Origin: Lustribacter sp049512335
Lineage (GTDB): Bacteria > Vulcanimicrobiota > Vulcanimicrobiia > Vulcanimicrobiales > Vulcanimicrobiaceae
DNA length: 30,465 bases
NCBI GenBank assembly: GCA_049512335.1
Contig: JBEKXE010000043.1
Location: 1 to 30,465, forward strand
Reading direction: 5' to 3'
The position numbers were made by a program, and so were the translations under genes. The notes beneath the pieces were generated by a model that was given only the letters and a program-made list of their open reading frames with translations, searched no databases and had not been told where the DNA came from. Shown here piece by piece: positions 1-6,737 of the stretch. Every line of letters begins with the position of its first letter. The first letter of the stretch is position 1.

Positions 1-27
1 GGCCGCGGCGCCAGCGGAGGCAGCGTG

Positions 28-417
28 ATGACTCGCAGGCTTCGGGTTTCGCTTATCGGCGCGCTCGCGGGCTCGATCGCAATGGCGATCGCGTACGGCA
101 CGCCGACGCACGCCGGCGCGGCGTCACCGTGTCCGATGTTCCTCATCCGAAGGACGCTCGTCTCACCTGCTCCGGCAGCCACCGGCGTCAGCCGCACCGT
201 CGGCTCGATCGTCGTCAGCGGGCCGGCGCAGGTGGCGTTTCTTAAGACCCCCGACGGGCTGAAGCTCCCGCTGCACCCGGCACGACAACCGCAAACGTTC
301 ACCGTTCCGCGGCTCGCGCCGATGACGACCTACACGGTTTGGGTTCAAAATACGGCGCTCCCGCCGGCGTGTCCGGAGGGAGCTCCGCTTCACATCGGAT
401 CGTTCACGACGCGCTAG
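28..417 (+). CDS. Small secreted protein of unknown function
   Basis: A 129-residue protein that I do not recognise. It opens with an arginine-containing n-region and a hydrophobic, Ala/Gly/Ile-rich stretch (about residues 7-24), followed by a small-residue segment ending THAGAAS. This is a typical Sec signal peptide, so the product is probably exported. The mature part is short, with beta-type sequence such as TYTVWVQN near the C-terminus, reminiscent of a fibronectin-III-like or Ig-like fold, but this is only an impression. I chose ATG at 28 because a GCGGAGG Shine-Dalgarno-like run ends 7 bases before it; GTG at 25 is an alternative. Two cysteines in the mature chain could form a disulfide. 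The gene converges on the S53 protease gene, and the two stop codons are separated by a single base with no room for a terminator. Confidence 0.6.
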   Translation: MTRRLRVSLIGALAGSIAMAIAYGTPTHAGAASPCPMFLIRRTLVSPAPAATGVSRTVGSIVVSGPAQVAFLKTPDGLKLPLHPARQPQTFTVPRLAPMTTYTVWVQNTALPPACPEGAPLHIGSFTTR

Positions 418-418
418 A

Positions 419-1726
419 TTAGAACGTGGATGCGCCCTTCGGCGTCCCCCAACCGCCGGGACCGGAGTAGACACCGTCGTCGTTCGTTCCCGCTGTGCAA
501 ATATACGGATACGCGGACGAGCATTTCGCGCGACCCGCGAGGTTGTTGCCGCTGGTCACGCTGTAGAGACCGCCGCCCGCTGCTTTCCAGAAGACCTCGG
601 CGGCATTCGGCCCGAGCGCGCTGGCGTTTCCGGCAAGCGCAAACGTGGCGGCGGTCGCCGGCGATGCGACGCTCGTGCCGCCGAAGACCAGCCAGCCGGA
701 ATAGCCCTCGTACGCCGTGCTGTCGTAGACTGCCACGCCGTAATTCGGGTCGGCATCGAAGGAAACATCAGCCTGCGAGCGGCGCGTGCAACCCTTGTCG
801 GTCTGCCACGACGGCTTGGCCACCGCGGCACTGCAGCCCGAACCGCTCGCACCGTACGCGTCGTTCCAGACGACCTCGCTGTACCCGCGCGCGCCGGCGG
901 ACGGCTGCAGCGACGTTCCGCCCGTGCATACGACCGTAGCGAACGAGCACGGCTGCATCGATCCTTCCCCGTAGCCGCTGTCGCCGGCGCTCGCCGTGAT
1001 GACGATACCGGCGTGGTCGAACGCAGGGTCGGACGAAGCGTATTCTCTGCCGCCGTACGAGTTGCTGATCTCCGTCGCGCCGAGCTTCGCCGCCTCGTCG
1101 ACGGCCGTGTCCAGGTTGGCGGTCGTCGCGGAGTTCGCTTCGACGATCAAGATGTGACAGTTCGGGCAGATTGCCGAAACCATGTCTTCATCGAGCGCCG
1201 TCTCCTCGGCCCAGCTCGCGTTCTCGCGCGGCAGGCTGGTGGACGATCCGGTTTGACCGACCTTCGCGAAACAACCGTTTGACGTCGTACAGGCCGGCAA
1301 GCCGTACTCACTCCGGTACACGCCGAGATCCGCCTCGGCGGTCGGATAGTCGCCGCTTTCGATCACGGCAACGGTCTGACCCGATCCGCCGCTTTGATTC
1401 AGATCGTACGCTGCAGCGAGTTGCGCGGGACCGTATCCCGCCGGCGCGGACGCCGTCGTGCCGGCATGACTTAAGGGCGACACGCCGCCGCCGGGAGCCC
1501 CGCCGACGTCGGTCCGCACGAGCGCCAGGCAGACGGCCGAATCCCCGGGGCTCGGGGCGTCGCACACCGGCTTGTAGTTCAGCCCCAGCGGCAACTGCAT
1601 CGCCGCTTGGCCGGAGGGCGTCCCGACTTGCGGCTGAATCGGCAGGCTTGTTTGTGAACCGGACGAGCAAGCTGCGAGTGCAAACGCGAAAACGAGCAAT
1701 GGTACAAAGCCCACGAGCGAGCGCAT
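419..1726 (-). CDS. S53 (sedolisin)-like serine protease, lipoprotein
   Basis: A 435-residue predicted extracellular endopeptidase. The N-terminus is a lipoprotein signal (FALAAC, Cys20), so the enzyme is probably anchored by lipid to the outside of a membrane. Sedolisin hallmarks are present in order: Glu175 and Asp179 in EETALDED, oxyanion-type Asp249 in SAGDSG, and nucleophile Ser352 in GGTSVASP, with the C-terminal GGWGTPKG turn. Only about 70 residues separate the lipobox from the catalytic domain, so the long propeptide usual in sedolisins is absent or much reduced. The start at 1726 is favoured over an ATG 18 bases upstream because a strong AAGGAGG (1731-1737) sits correctly before it and would lie inside the longer version. 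Many cysteines in the mature chain suggest disulfides. The substrate is unknown. The family call is good; the detailed activity is inferred. Confidence 0.85.
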   Translation of the reverse strand: MRSLVGFVPLLVFAFALAACSSGSQTSLPIQPQVGTPSGQAAMQLPLGLNYKPVCDAPSPGDSAVCLALVRTDVGGAPGGGVSPLSHAGTTASAPAGYGPAQLAAAYDLNQSGGSGQTVAVIESGDYPTAEADLGVYRSEYGLPACTTSNGCFAKVGQTGSSTSLPRENASWAEETALDEDMVSAICPNCHILIVEANSATTANLDTAVDEAAKLGATEISNSYGGREYASSDPAFDHAGIVITASAGDSGYGEGSMQPCSFATVVCTGGTSLQPSAGARGYSEVVWNDAYGASGSGCSAAVAKPSWQTDKGCTRRSQADVSFDADPNYGVAVYDSTAYEGYSGWLVFGGTSVASPATAATFALAGNASALGPNAAEVFWKAAGGGLYSVTSGNNLAGRAKCSSAYPYICTAGTNDDGVYSGPGGWGTPKGASTF

Positions 1727-1891
1727 ACAACCTCCTTGAATCATGCAACCCGGGTGCCCCGATGTTCACGACAGTGCCGACGTTCCTCCTCTCTCGACCG
1801 AGGCGCACCGCTTTGAGCTTAAAGCATTCTCGCCGGATGGTGTGGAGTCGGCTGCGTTTGAAGTTCAGTCGGTGAAAATCGTTCCACATCG

Positions 1892-2821
1892 CTAACTTCC
1901 GTAGAACAATTCCGCGGCGGGAAACGGGCGCTCGATGAGGCCGTACTTCACCGCCGCGTCGATCACCGGCTGCACGAGCTTCGGATCGTTGGCCGTCGCG
2001 AAGTCGCCGCGGTGCATGCGCGCGATCAGCGCGACCGGCAGCTTCGTGTACTTGGCAAGGATCGGACCCGACGCGGCGTGATTGCGGTTCGCCCACGCCG
2101 ACGCTGCGCGAACGGCGGTGACGAACGCAGCGGCGGTCGAGGCGTTCCGTTCGGCCCACGCGCGCGTGCAGGCGTACACGTTGAGCAGGTATGCCGGCGC
2201 GAGCGGCCGCTGCTCCATCAGGAACGCGCGAAAGCCTTGATCGATGCCGTAGGTGAGAAACGGCTCGGTGTCGAGCGAGCCGTCGACGGTGCCGGCTTTG
2301 ATCGCCGGCGCTTTCGCGGGCAGCGGCAGCTCGATGAATTTCACCGCCTTGGCATCGCCGCCGTTGTTGTCGATCCAGGCCTCGGCCGCGATCTGCGCGA
2401 CGTTGTTGAGCCCGTTGACGGCGATCGTTTTGCCCGCGAAGTCACGCGCGATCCGGATCGGCGAGTCGCCCCGCACGACGATCCCGAACGTCGGGGCGGC
2501 GACCGAATTGACCAACGCCGCGGCGAGCACGACGAACGGGATGCCGCGCGCGTGCGCGCTGATCAGCGACGTCATGTCGACCATGCCGACGTCCAGTGCG
2601 CCCGACGCGATGGCCGCCGCGATCGCGCCGCCGTTGCTGAAGAACTGCGGCTGCACGCCGAGTCCGGATTGGGCGAAGAACCCCTCGTCGATCCCGTAGA
2701 GGACCTGGCCGCAGATCTCGGCCGGGATGATGCCGGCGGCCAGCGGCACGGACTGCGCGTTCGCGGGTTGACCAACGGAGAGTCCGAGCGCGCCCAGCGC
2801 GAGAAAGGCACCTCGCTGCAT
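1892..2821 (-). CDS. NMT1/THI5-type ABC transporter substrate-binding protein
   Basis: A 309-residue periplasmic-type binding protein of the NMT1/THI5/SsuA/TauA class, whose relatives deliver pyrimidine precursors, sulfonates or other small organic compounds to ABC importers. A Sec signal peptide (about residues 1-23, cleavage near ANA-QS) is visible. Family features follow: EGFFAQSGL, the SNGGA-type binding loop, SGALDVGMVD, then FAGKTIAVN and AWIDNNGG. No permease or ATPase gene is adjacent, so it is an orphan in this window. It is clearly homologous to the binding protein at 26254-27201 (shared EGFF-GL-QPQ-FSNG and AWID-NGGD blocks). GGAAG upstream of the ATG is a weak ribosome site. The ligand cannot be read from sequence. 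Confidence 0.85.
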   Translation of the reverse strand: MQRGAFLALGALGLSVGQPANAQSVPLAAGIIPAEICGQVLYGIDEGFFAQSGLGVQPQFFSNGGAIAAAIASGALDVGMVDMTSLISAHARGIPFVVLAAALVNSVAAPTFGIVVRGDSPIRIARDFAGKTIAVNGLNNVAQIAAEAWIDNNGGDAKAVKFIELPLPAKAPAIKAGTVDGSLDTEPFLTYGIDQGFRAFLMEQRPLAPAYLLNVYACTRAWAERNASTAAAFVTAVRAASAWANRNHAASGPILAKYTKLPVALIARMHRGDFATANDPKLVQPVIDAAVKYGLIERPFPAAELFYGS

Positions 2822-2932
2822 GGTCTTCCGTTTCGCGGAGCAAGGCCCGCCGACCGCCTAATCGGTTTACGCGAACGCTACACGCCAGCCGAGGGCGCCT
2901 GCAACCGGTCGCCGAACCGGTTTCCGCCGGGC

Positions 2933-4258
2933 ATGCTGGACTACGCTTTCGAATTTCAGCGCGAATCGCGCCGCATCGATCAACTCATCTGGGACGCGAT
3001 GTCGCTGGTGCGCGGCGAGCGCGTCCTCTTTTGCGGCTTCGCGAACGACGGACAGTGGGTCAAACGCGCGGCGGAGGTCGGCGTCGACGTCAGCGTCATC
3101 GAATCGGACACCGCCAAGCTCGCCGAACTCGAAGCGCTCGGCATTCCAACCCTGCGCGGCAGCACGACGCTGATCCCCGCGCGCGACGGCAGCTTCGATG
3201 CGATCGTTGCGTTTCATTACTTGCACGAAATCGATCCGACGTTCCACACCCAGATCGTGTGGGAGCTGGCCCGCGTCGGCAAGCGCATCGTCATCGTCGA
3301 GCCCGCGCCGCCGTCCGACCCGCTCGGCAAGCGGATCTCCGAATTGTACTCACGCGCGAAATACGAGGCCGGAGCGTTCGAGGAGTACCAGCCGATCGAT
3401 TACTGGCGCAAGCTGCTGGCGATGGTCAAAGCCGACGTGCTGATGCAGCAGTTCACCTTCACGCGCTTGGCGCCGCGCTACGCGGTCGAAGAAACGGTCG
3501 GCCTGATCCTCGACGCGATGGAAGTCGAGCAGATGCCGGAAGCGTATCTCGACGAGTTGCGCGAGTTGGCGCGCAGACCCGAGTCGCAACTCGCGCCGTT
3601 GTCCCGGTTCGTGCTCGTCGCGCTCGGCGCCGGCGAGCCCGTCCGCGCCTCGGCCGGCACCTTGTTCCGCGAAGAAACCGCCCGGGAGCTCCAAGAACTG
3701 GAAGAACGCCGGACCGCGGTTGCAGCCGCTGCTGCGGCGGCAGCCGCCAAAGCCGCGCCAACGCGGGCGCCGGGCGGGCCGGCCCCGGTCGCGCCGCCGC
3801 CGGCGTACGCGGCCGCCCTGGAGGGCGCAGAGTTCCCGCCGGTGCTCGGACCGTCCGGCGCGCCACCGCCCGCGCCCGCAGCCATACCCCCACCGGCCGC
3901 GCCGCAAGTGCCGGCACCCGCAGCGCTCGCGCCGCCACAGCCGCCTGTGCCGCAAGCTCCCGCGCCACGGCCGCCCGCCCCGCAGCCGCCCGCGGCACAA
4001 CCGCCGTCACCCGGCGAAACGCCGTTCGGCGCGCCGGCCGGGCCCGCGCCCGCATTCGGCATCCCGGAGCCGCCGTTCGGCGTGCCGCCGCCGCGCGGAC
4101 GCCCGGCGCCGCTGGGGACGCCCTTCGCCTTACCCGAGGACCCGGATCCGTTCGGCCTCTCGGAGGACCCGGCCGAGCGCGCCGGCTTCGGCTGGAATTG
4201 GGAACCGCCGGTCGACGATCCCGACGCTCAGGCCGACGACGAACCTTTCGGTTTATAG
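2933..4258 (+). CDS. Methyltransferase-like protein with long Pro/Ala tail and PFG repeats
   Basis: A 441-residue protein. Residues about 25-130 read as a class I SAM-dependent methyltransferase fold: strand ERVLFCGFANDG in place of the glycine-rich motif I, acidic VIES ending strand 2, then GSFDAIVAFHYLHEID and a VGKRIVIVEPAPP strand. Motif I is atypical (GFANDG instead of GxGxG), so cofactor use is not certain. Residues about 130-245 are helical, as in UbiE-like methyltransferases. From about 246 the chain is low-complexity: a run of alanines, then roughly 170 residues of Pro/Ala with six PFG-type motifs (near 364, 374, 381, 397, 406 and 438). I start at 2933 because the frame upstream is only the antisense of the binding-protein gene; no strong ribosome site is seen, so the start is uncertain. 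The gene is isolated on the + strand, and its 3' end overlaps the convergent one-TM gene by 31 bases. Confidence 0.65.
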   Translation: MLDYAFEFQRESRRIDQLIWDAMSLVRGERVLFCGFANDGQWVKRAAEVGVDVSVIESDTAKLAELEALGIPTLRGSTTLIPARDGSFDAIVAFHYLHEIDPTFHTQIVWELARVGKRIVIVEPAPPSDPLGKRISELYSRAKYEAGAFEEYQPIDYWRKLLAMVKADVLMQQFTFTRLAPRYAVEETVGLILDAMEVEQMPEAYLDELRELARRPESQLAPLSRFVLVALGAGEPVRASAGTLFREETARELQELEERRTAVAAAAAAAAAKAAPTRAPGGPAPVAPPPAYAAALEGAEFPPVLGPSGAPPPAPAAIPPPAAPQVPAPAALAPPQPPVPQAPAPRPPAPQPPAAQPPSPGETPFGAPAGPAPAFGIPEPPFGVPPPRGRPAPLGTPFALPEDPDPFGLSEDPAERAGFGWNWEPPVDDPDAQADDEPFGL

Positions 4259-4512
4259 AAGGGCAGCACGGCCAGCGCCGCCTGCGCGCGCGCGAAGAGC
4301 GGCGGCAACGCGTCGAGCGCGGTCAGAATGCGCTCGATGTCGCGGTCGCTCGCCGCAAGTTGTGCGAACACCGGCAAATCCGCGTACGCGGCGAGCCGCG
4401 ATGCGATGCGCTTGCCTTCGCGTAGAATCCGGCGCAGCTCGACGAAGAGCAGGTCGAAAAATACCAGCGCGACCACGATCGCACCGATCCAGACGAGGTC
4501 GGGGCGATCCAT
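4228..4512 (-). CDS. Small one-TM membrane protein
   Basis: A 94-residue protein I cannot assign. Residues about 7-26 (VWIGAIVVALVFFDLLFVEL) are one transmembrane helix near the N-terminus. The rest is helical and rich in Arg, Ala and Leu, probably facing the cytoplasm, and ends in a polar KPKGSSSA tail. It follows the FmdB-like gene with a 9-base gap on the same strand, so the two are probably cotranscribed. Its last 31 bases overlap the 3' end of the convergent methyltransferase-like gene. There is no clear Shine-Dalgarno sequence, which fits coupling to the upstream gene. The hydrophobic segment and operon position make it likely to be real. Confidence 0.6.
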   Translation of the reverse strand: MDRPDLVWIGAIVVALVFFDLLFVELRRILREGKRIASRLAAYADLPVFAQLAASDRDIERILTALDALPPLFARAQAALAVLPFYKPKGSSSA

Positions 4513-4521
4513 CGCGGAGGC

Positions 4522-4869
4522 CTAGGCCGCGCTTTCGGACTTGGCGGGCGCGGCCGGCGTCGACGCTGCCGGGGCCGGACTGGCGGCCGGCGCGGCGGCC
4601 GTCGACGACGCTTCGGATGAGGCGGCCGGCGCAGCCGAACCCTTGGATTTCCCCGACGCCTTGCTCTCGCCGGACTTGGCGGCTTCGGCCGCCTTGCGCG
4701 AGTCGGTCAGGTAGAAACCCGAACCTTTGAAGACGATTCCGGCCGGACTGAAGACGCGCGCCATCTCGCCGCCGCATTCCGCGCACGGGGCATCGTAGGT
4801 CTCTTTGAAACCGTGCCGGACCTCGGCCGTCTTCCGGCACGAGCGGCACTGATATTCATAAAGTGGCAT
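4522..4869 (-). CDS. FmdB-family zinc-ribbon protein
   Basis: A 115-residue protein whose first 55 residues match the FmdB (CxxC_CxxC_SSSS) putative regulatory family: MPLYEYQCRSCRK, with cysteine pairs Cys8/Cys11 and Cys29/Cys32 able to hold one zinc, followed by the usual FKGSGFYLTDSRK. Members are common small zinc-ribbon proteins, originally linked to formamidase/amidase regulation, with no settled function. Residues about 60-115 are a Ser/Ala/Pro/Lys-rich tail that looks disordered. The start is the canonical MPLYEY methionine. It has no Shine-Dalgarno sequence, and a promoter-like -35/-10 pair ends 8 bases upstream, so the mRNA may be leaderless. It probably leads an operon with the one-TM gene. 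Confidence 0.85.
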   Translation of the reverse strand: MPLYEYQCRSCRKTAEVRHGFKETYDAPCAECGGEMARVFSPAGIVFKGSGFYLTDSRKAAEAAKSGESKASGKSKGSAAPAASSEASSTAAAPAASPAPAASTPAAPAKSESAA

Positions 4870-4877
4870 CGCCGATT

Positions 4878-4906
4878 AGTGTACCAAAGCTAGCACTATC
4901 GCGCAA
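4878..4906 (-). promoter_or_regulatory. Promoter for the FmdB-like gene, probably leaderless
   Basis: Read on the minus strand, TTGCGC (4901-4906), a 17-base spacer and TACACT (4878-4883) form a good sigma-70-type promoter, and TGG just before TACACT makes an extended -10. Only 8 bases lie between the -10 and the ATG (4867-4869), so transcription should begin at or next to the start codon. This explains the missing ribosome-binding site. The call rests on pattern alone. Confidence 0.55.
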
Positions 4907-4917
4907 CGACTGCTAGC
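4889..4917. promoter_or_regulatory. Paired GCTAGC sites, candidate operator
   Basis: GCTAGCA (4889-4895) and TGCTAGC (4911-4917) form a perfect 7-bp inverted repeat with a 15-base spacer. The centres are 22 bp apart, about two helical turns, and the arms straddle the -35 box of the promoter of the FmdB-like gene. CTAG is otherwise scarce in this window outside stop codons, which makes the pair stand out. A dimeric regulator could bind here, but none is identified. Confidence 0.4.
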
Positions 4918-4937
4918 GGCGTGCAGCCCGCGGTTGG

Positions 4938-5441
4938 TTAAAAATCATCGAGCAGGCCGTCCTCACGCTCGAATTCGACCAGCCCCTTGAAGTGGAGGAG
5001 GGAGTCGCCGAGCGCCGCGTCGAGCCGCCGGCGGCGCGTCAGTTGGTCGAACAGCGCCGCTACCGCCCCGCCGTAGGTGGGGTAGTCCAGGCGCACGGCG
5101 ACTTTGGAACGTTCGGACTTCTGCTCGACCCGAAAATCCAAGCGCCACCGGCACGAGTATGCGCCGACGAGCGAGATGTGGTGTCCGTCGATGAACCGGT
5201 CGACCTCGAACAGCTCTTCCTCGCCGCCCGGCAGCCCCGAGCGGATGGCCACCTCGCTGCCGGCGCCGAACGGGATCTGCGGTTCGGTCAGCCGGGCCGA
5301 GCGCAGGAACGAGAGCCATACCGGCCACTTCTCGACCTCGCAGATGCGCCGGAACGCGGTGGCGGCCGGCGACGCGACGTCTTGAGCGCGATAGATCGCC
5401 CGCGCGGACGGGCGATCGAACGTGTAGGTGGAGACCGCCAT
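4938..5441 (-). CDS. SRPBCC (START/polyketide-cyclase-like) family protein
   Basis: A 167-residue cytoplasmic protein with the SRPBCC pattern: an N-terminal strand leading to VASPAATAFRRICEVEKWPVWLSFLRSARL (helix plus the Trp-Pro-x-Trp element typical of this fold), a GxGSEV-type strand, a central series of beta strands (HHISLVGAYSCRWRLDF), and a C-terminal amphipathic helix of about 40 residues that would close the ligand cavity. SRPBCC proteins bind hydrophobic ligands or act as cyclases, aromatase-like proteins or quinone-linked factors; nothing visible narrows this one. The start has CCGGAGC about 15 bases upstream, rather far. The gene stands alone between the FmdB-like promoter and the 3' end of the M20 gene. 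Confidence 0.65.
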   Translation of the reverse strand: MAVSTYTFDRPSARAIYRAQDVASPAATAFRRICEVEKWPVWLSFLRSARLTEPQIPFGAGSEVAIRSGLPGGEEELFEVDRFIDGHHISLVGAYSCRWRLDFRVEQKSERSKVAVRLDYPTYGGAVAALFDQLTRRRRLDAALGDSLLHFKGLVEFEREDGLLDDF

Positions 5442-5492
5442 GGTCGCGGCTTAGCTCCGGTGGCAGGCTTAACCTCCCTTAACCACTAGGGA

Positions 5493-5520
5493 TTGGGGCC
5501 GCCCTCATTGGCGGCCCCAA
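5493..5520 (-). terminator. Hairpin immediately after the M20 gene
   Basis: TTGGGGCCGCC (5493-5503) and GGCGGCCCCAA (5510-5520) form a perfect 11-bp stem with a 6-base loop. It begins one base past the M20 stop codon on the minus strand. There is no U-tract on either side, so it is not a textbook intrinsic terminator, though it could still stop transcription or protect the mRNA 3' end. Confidence 0.6.
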
Positions 5521-5521
5521 G

Positions 5522-6703
5522 CTATTGGGGCTGAATCGCTCCCGACGTCACGCCGTCGGCGAACGCGACGAGGGTCGCGATCCCCGTCGGAATGGCCGCC
5601 TCGTCGAGCCGGAACTGGGGGCTGTGGCCGGAGTGCACCGAGCCCAGCGCCGCGTTGTAGATGCCCAGCCGCACGACCACGCCCGGCACGCGTTCGGCAA
5701 AGTAGGCGAAGTCCTCGGCGCCCATCGTCGGCGGCAACGTCTCGACCGGCGTGCCGTCGTGCGCGCGCACGTATTCGGTCAGCGCGGTCGCCAGCGACGC
5801 GTTGTTGACGACCGGCGGATAGCCGTACACGATGCGAATCTCGGCGCTGCACGCATACGCCGCGGCGACGCCGTCGACGATGCGCCGAACGCGCGCTTCG
5901 ACGCCGGTGCGAATCTCCGGATCGTAGGTGCGAATCGTGCCCGACATCTCGATGCGATCGGCGATCACGTTGTTGCGGTATCCGCCCGCAATCGTGCCGA
6001 TCGTAACGACGATCGCGGCCAACGGATCCGTTTCACGCGCGGCGATGTTCTGCAGCGCGAGCACCGTCGCGGCGGCGGCCGGAATCGCATCCACCGCTTT
6101 GTGCGGATAGCCGCCGTGCCCTCCGGTACCGCGCACGGTGAGATACAACTCGTCGGCGGCGGCATTGACCGGACCGGGCGTGATGCCGATCGTGCCGGTC
6201 GGCAAACGCGGATCAACGTGCAGCATCGCGATCGCATCGACGCGCGGATCGTCGAGCACGCCCGCGGCGATCATCGGTTCGGCGCCGCCCGGACCTTCTT
6301 CGGCCGGCTGAAAGAGCAAGACCACGTTGCCGTGCAGGGTCGCACGGCGGCGGCTCAGTTCGCGCGCCGCGCCCAGCAGCATCGCGGTGTGCGCGTCGTG
6401 GCCGCAAGCGTGCATTTTGCCCGGCACCTCGCTCGCGCACGCTTCGCCGGAGTCCTCGTCGATCGGCAGCGCATCCATGTCGGCGCGCAAGGCGGCGGTT
6501 CGCCCCGGCAGGCCACCGCGAATCACGCCGACGACGCCGGTTCCGGCGACGCGACGGTGCTCGATCCCGAGTTCGTCGAGCTCGCGCTCGACCAGCGCCG
6601 AGGTTTGATGCTCTTCGAACCCGAGCTCGGGATGACGATGGATCTCACGGCGAATCGCGATCGCGCGTTCGCTCGTGTCTGCCGGAATGACGGTAGTCGT
6701 CAT
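5522..6703 (-). CDS. M20D-family metallo-amidohydrolase/carboxypeptidase
   Basis: A 393-residue cytosolic amidohydrolase of the M20D group (hippuricase, N-acyl-amino-acid hydrolase and IAA-amino-acid hydrolase relatives), expected to cleave an amide bond of an N-acyl amino acid or similar compound with a two-metal centre. Visible motifs: REIHRHPELGFEE, RADMDALPI (about 73-81), MHACGHDAHT with Cys100 and His102, FQPAEEGPGGA with Glu135/Glu136, LHVDP with His162, and HSGHSPQF near the C-terminus. The dimerisation (lid) domain lies at about 185-300, and the length is normal. It lies 34 bases after ftsZ on the same strand, which is an unusual place for it. There is no Shine-Dalgarno sequence directly before the ATG; the start codon lies inside an inverted repeat and overlaps the stop of a possible 9-codon leader. 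The substrate is unknown. Confidence 0.9.
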   Translation of the reverse strand: MTTTVIPADTSERAIAIRREIHRHPELGFEEHQTSALVERELDELGIEHRRVAGTGVVGVIRGGLPGRTAALRADMDALPIDEDSGEACASEVPGKMHACGHDAHTAMLLGAARELSRRRATLHGNVVLLFQPAEEGPGGAEPMIAAGVLDDPRVDAIAMLHVDPRLPTGTIGITPGPVNAAADELYLTVRGTGGHGGYPHKAVDAIPAAAATVLALQNIAARETDPLAAIVVTIGTIAGGYRNNVIADRIEMSGTIRTYDPEIRTGVEARVRRIVDGVAAAYACSAEIRIVYGYPPVVNNASLATALTEYVRAHDGTPVETLPPTMGAEDFAYFAERVPGVVVRLGIYNAALGSVHSGHSPQFRLDEAAIPTGIATLVAFADGVTSGAIQPQ

Positions 6704-6732
6704 GCCGGCGTTGTTCGTAACGCCGGCACGAC
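6699..6732 (-). promoter_or_regulatory. Hairpin covering the M20 start codon, with overlapping mini-ORF
   Basis: GCCGGCGTT (6704-6712) and AACGCCGGC (6719-6727) are a perfect inverted repeat. In the minus-strand RNA the stem extends to about 14 pairs (6699-6732, one U-G wobble) and buries the M20 AUG. The ftsZ stop TGA is followed at once by GGAGA and then a GTG (6727-6729). That GTG opens a 9-codon frame whose TGA (6700-6702) overlaps the M20 ATG. This suggests translational coupling, or alternatively an ftsZ 3' hairpin. Confidence 0.4.
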
Positions 6733-6737
6733 TCTCC

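Noticed and set aside
2012..2932. A long N-terminal extension of the methyltransferase-like gene
   Set aside because: The extra 307 codons are simply antisense to the binding-protein gene and read as Arg/Asp-rich nonsense.
3720..4110. A tandem DNA repeat or CRISPR-like array in the GC-rich stretch
   Set aside because: The repetition is only Pro/Ala codon bias in a coding tail. There are no constant repeats with unique spacers.
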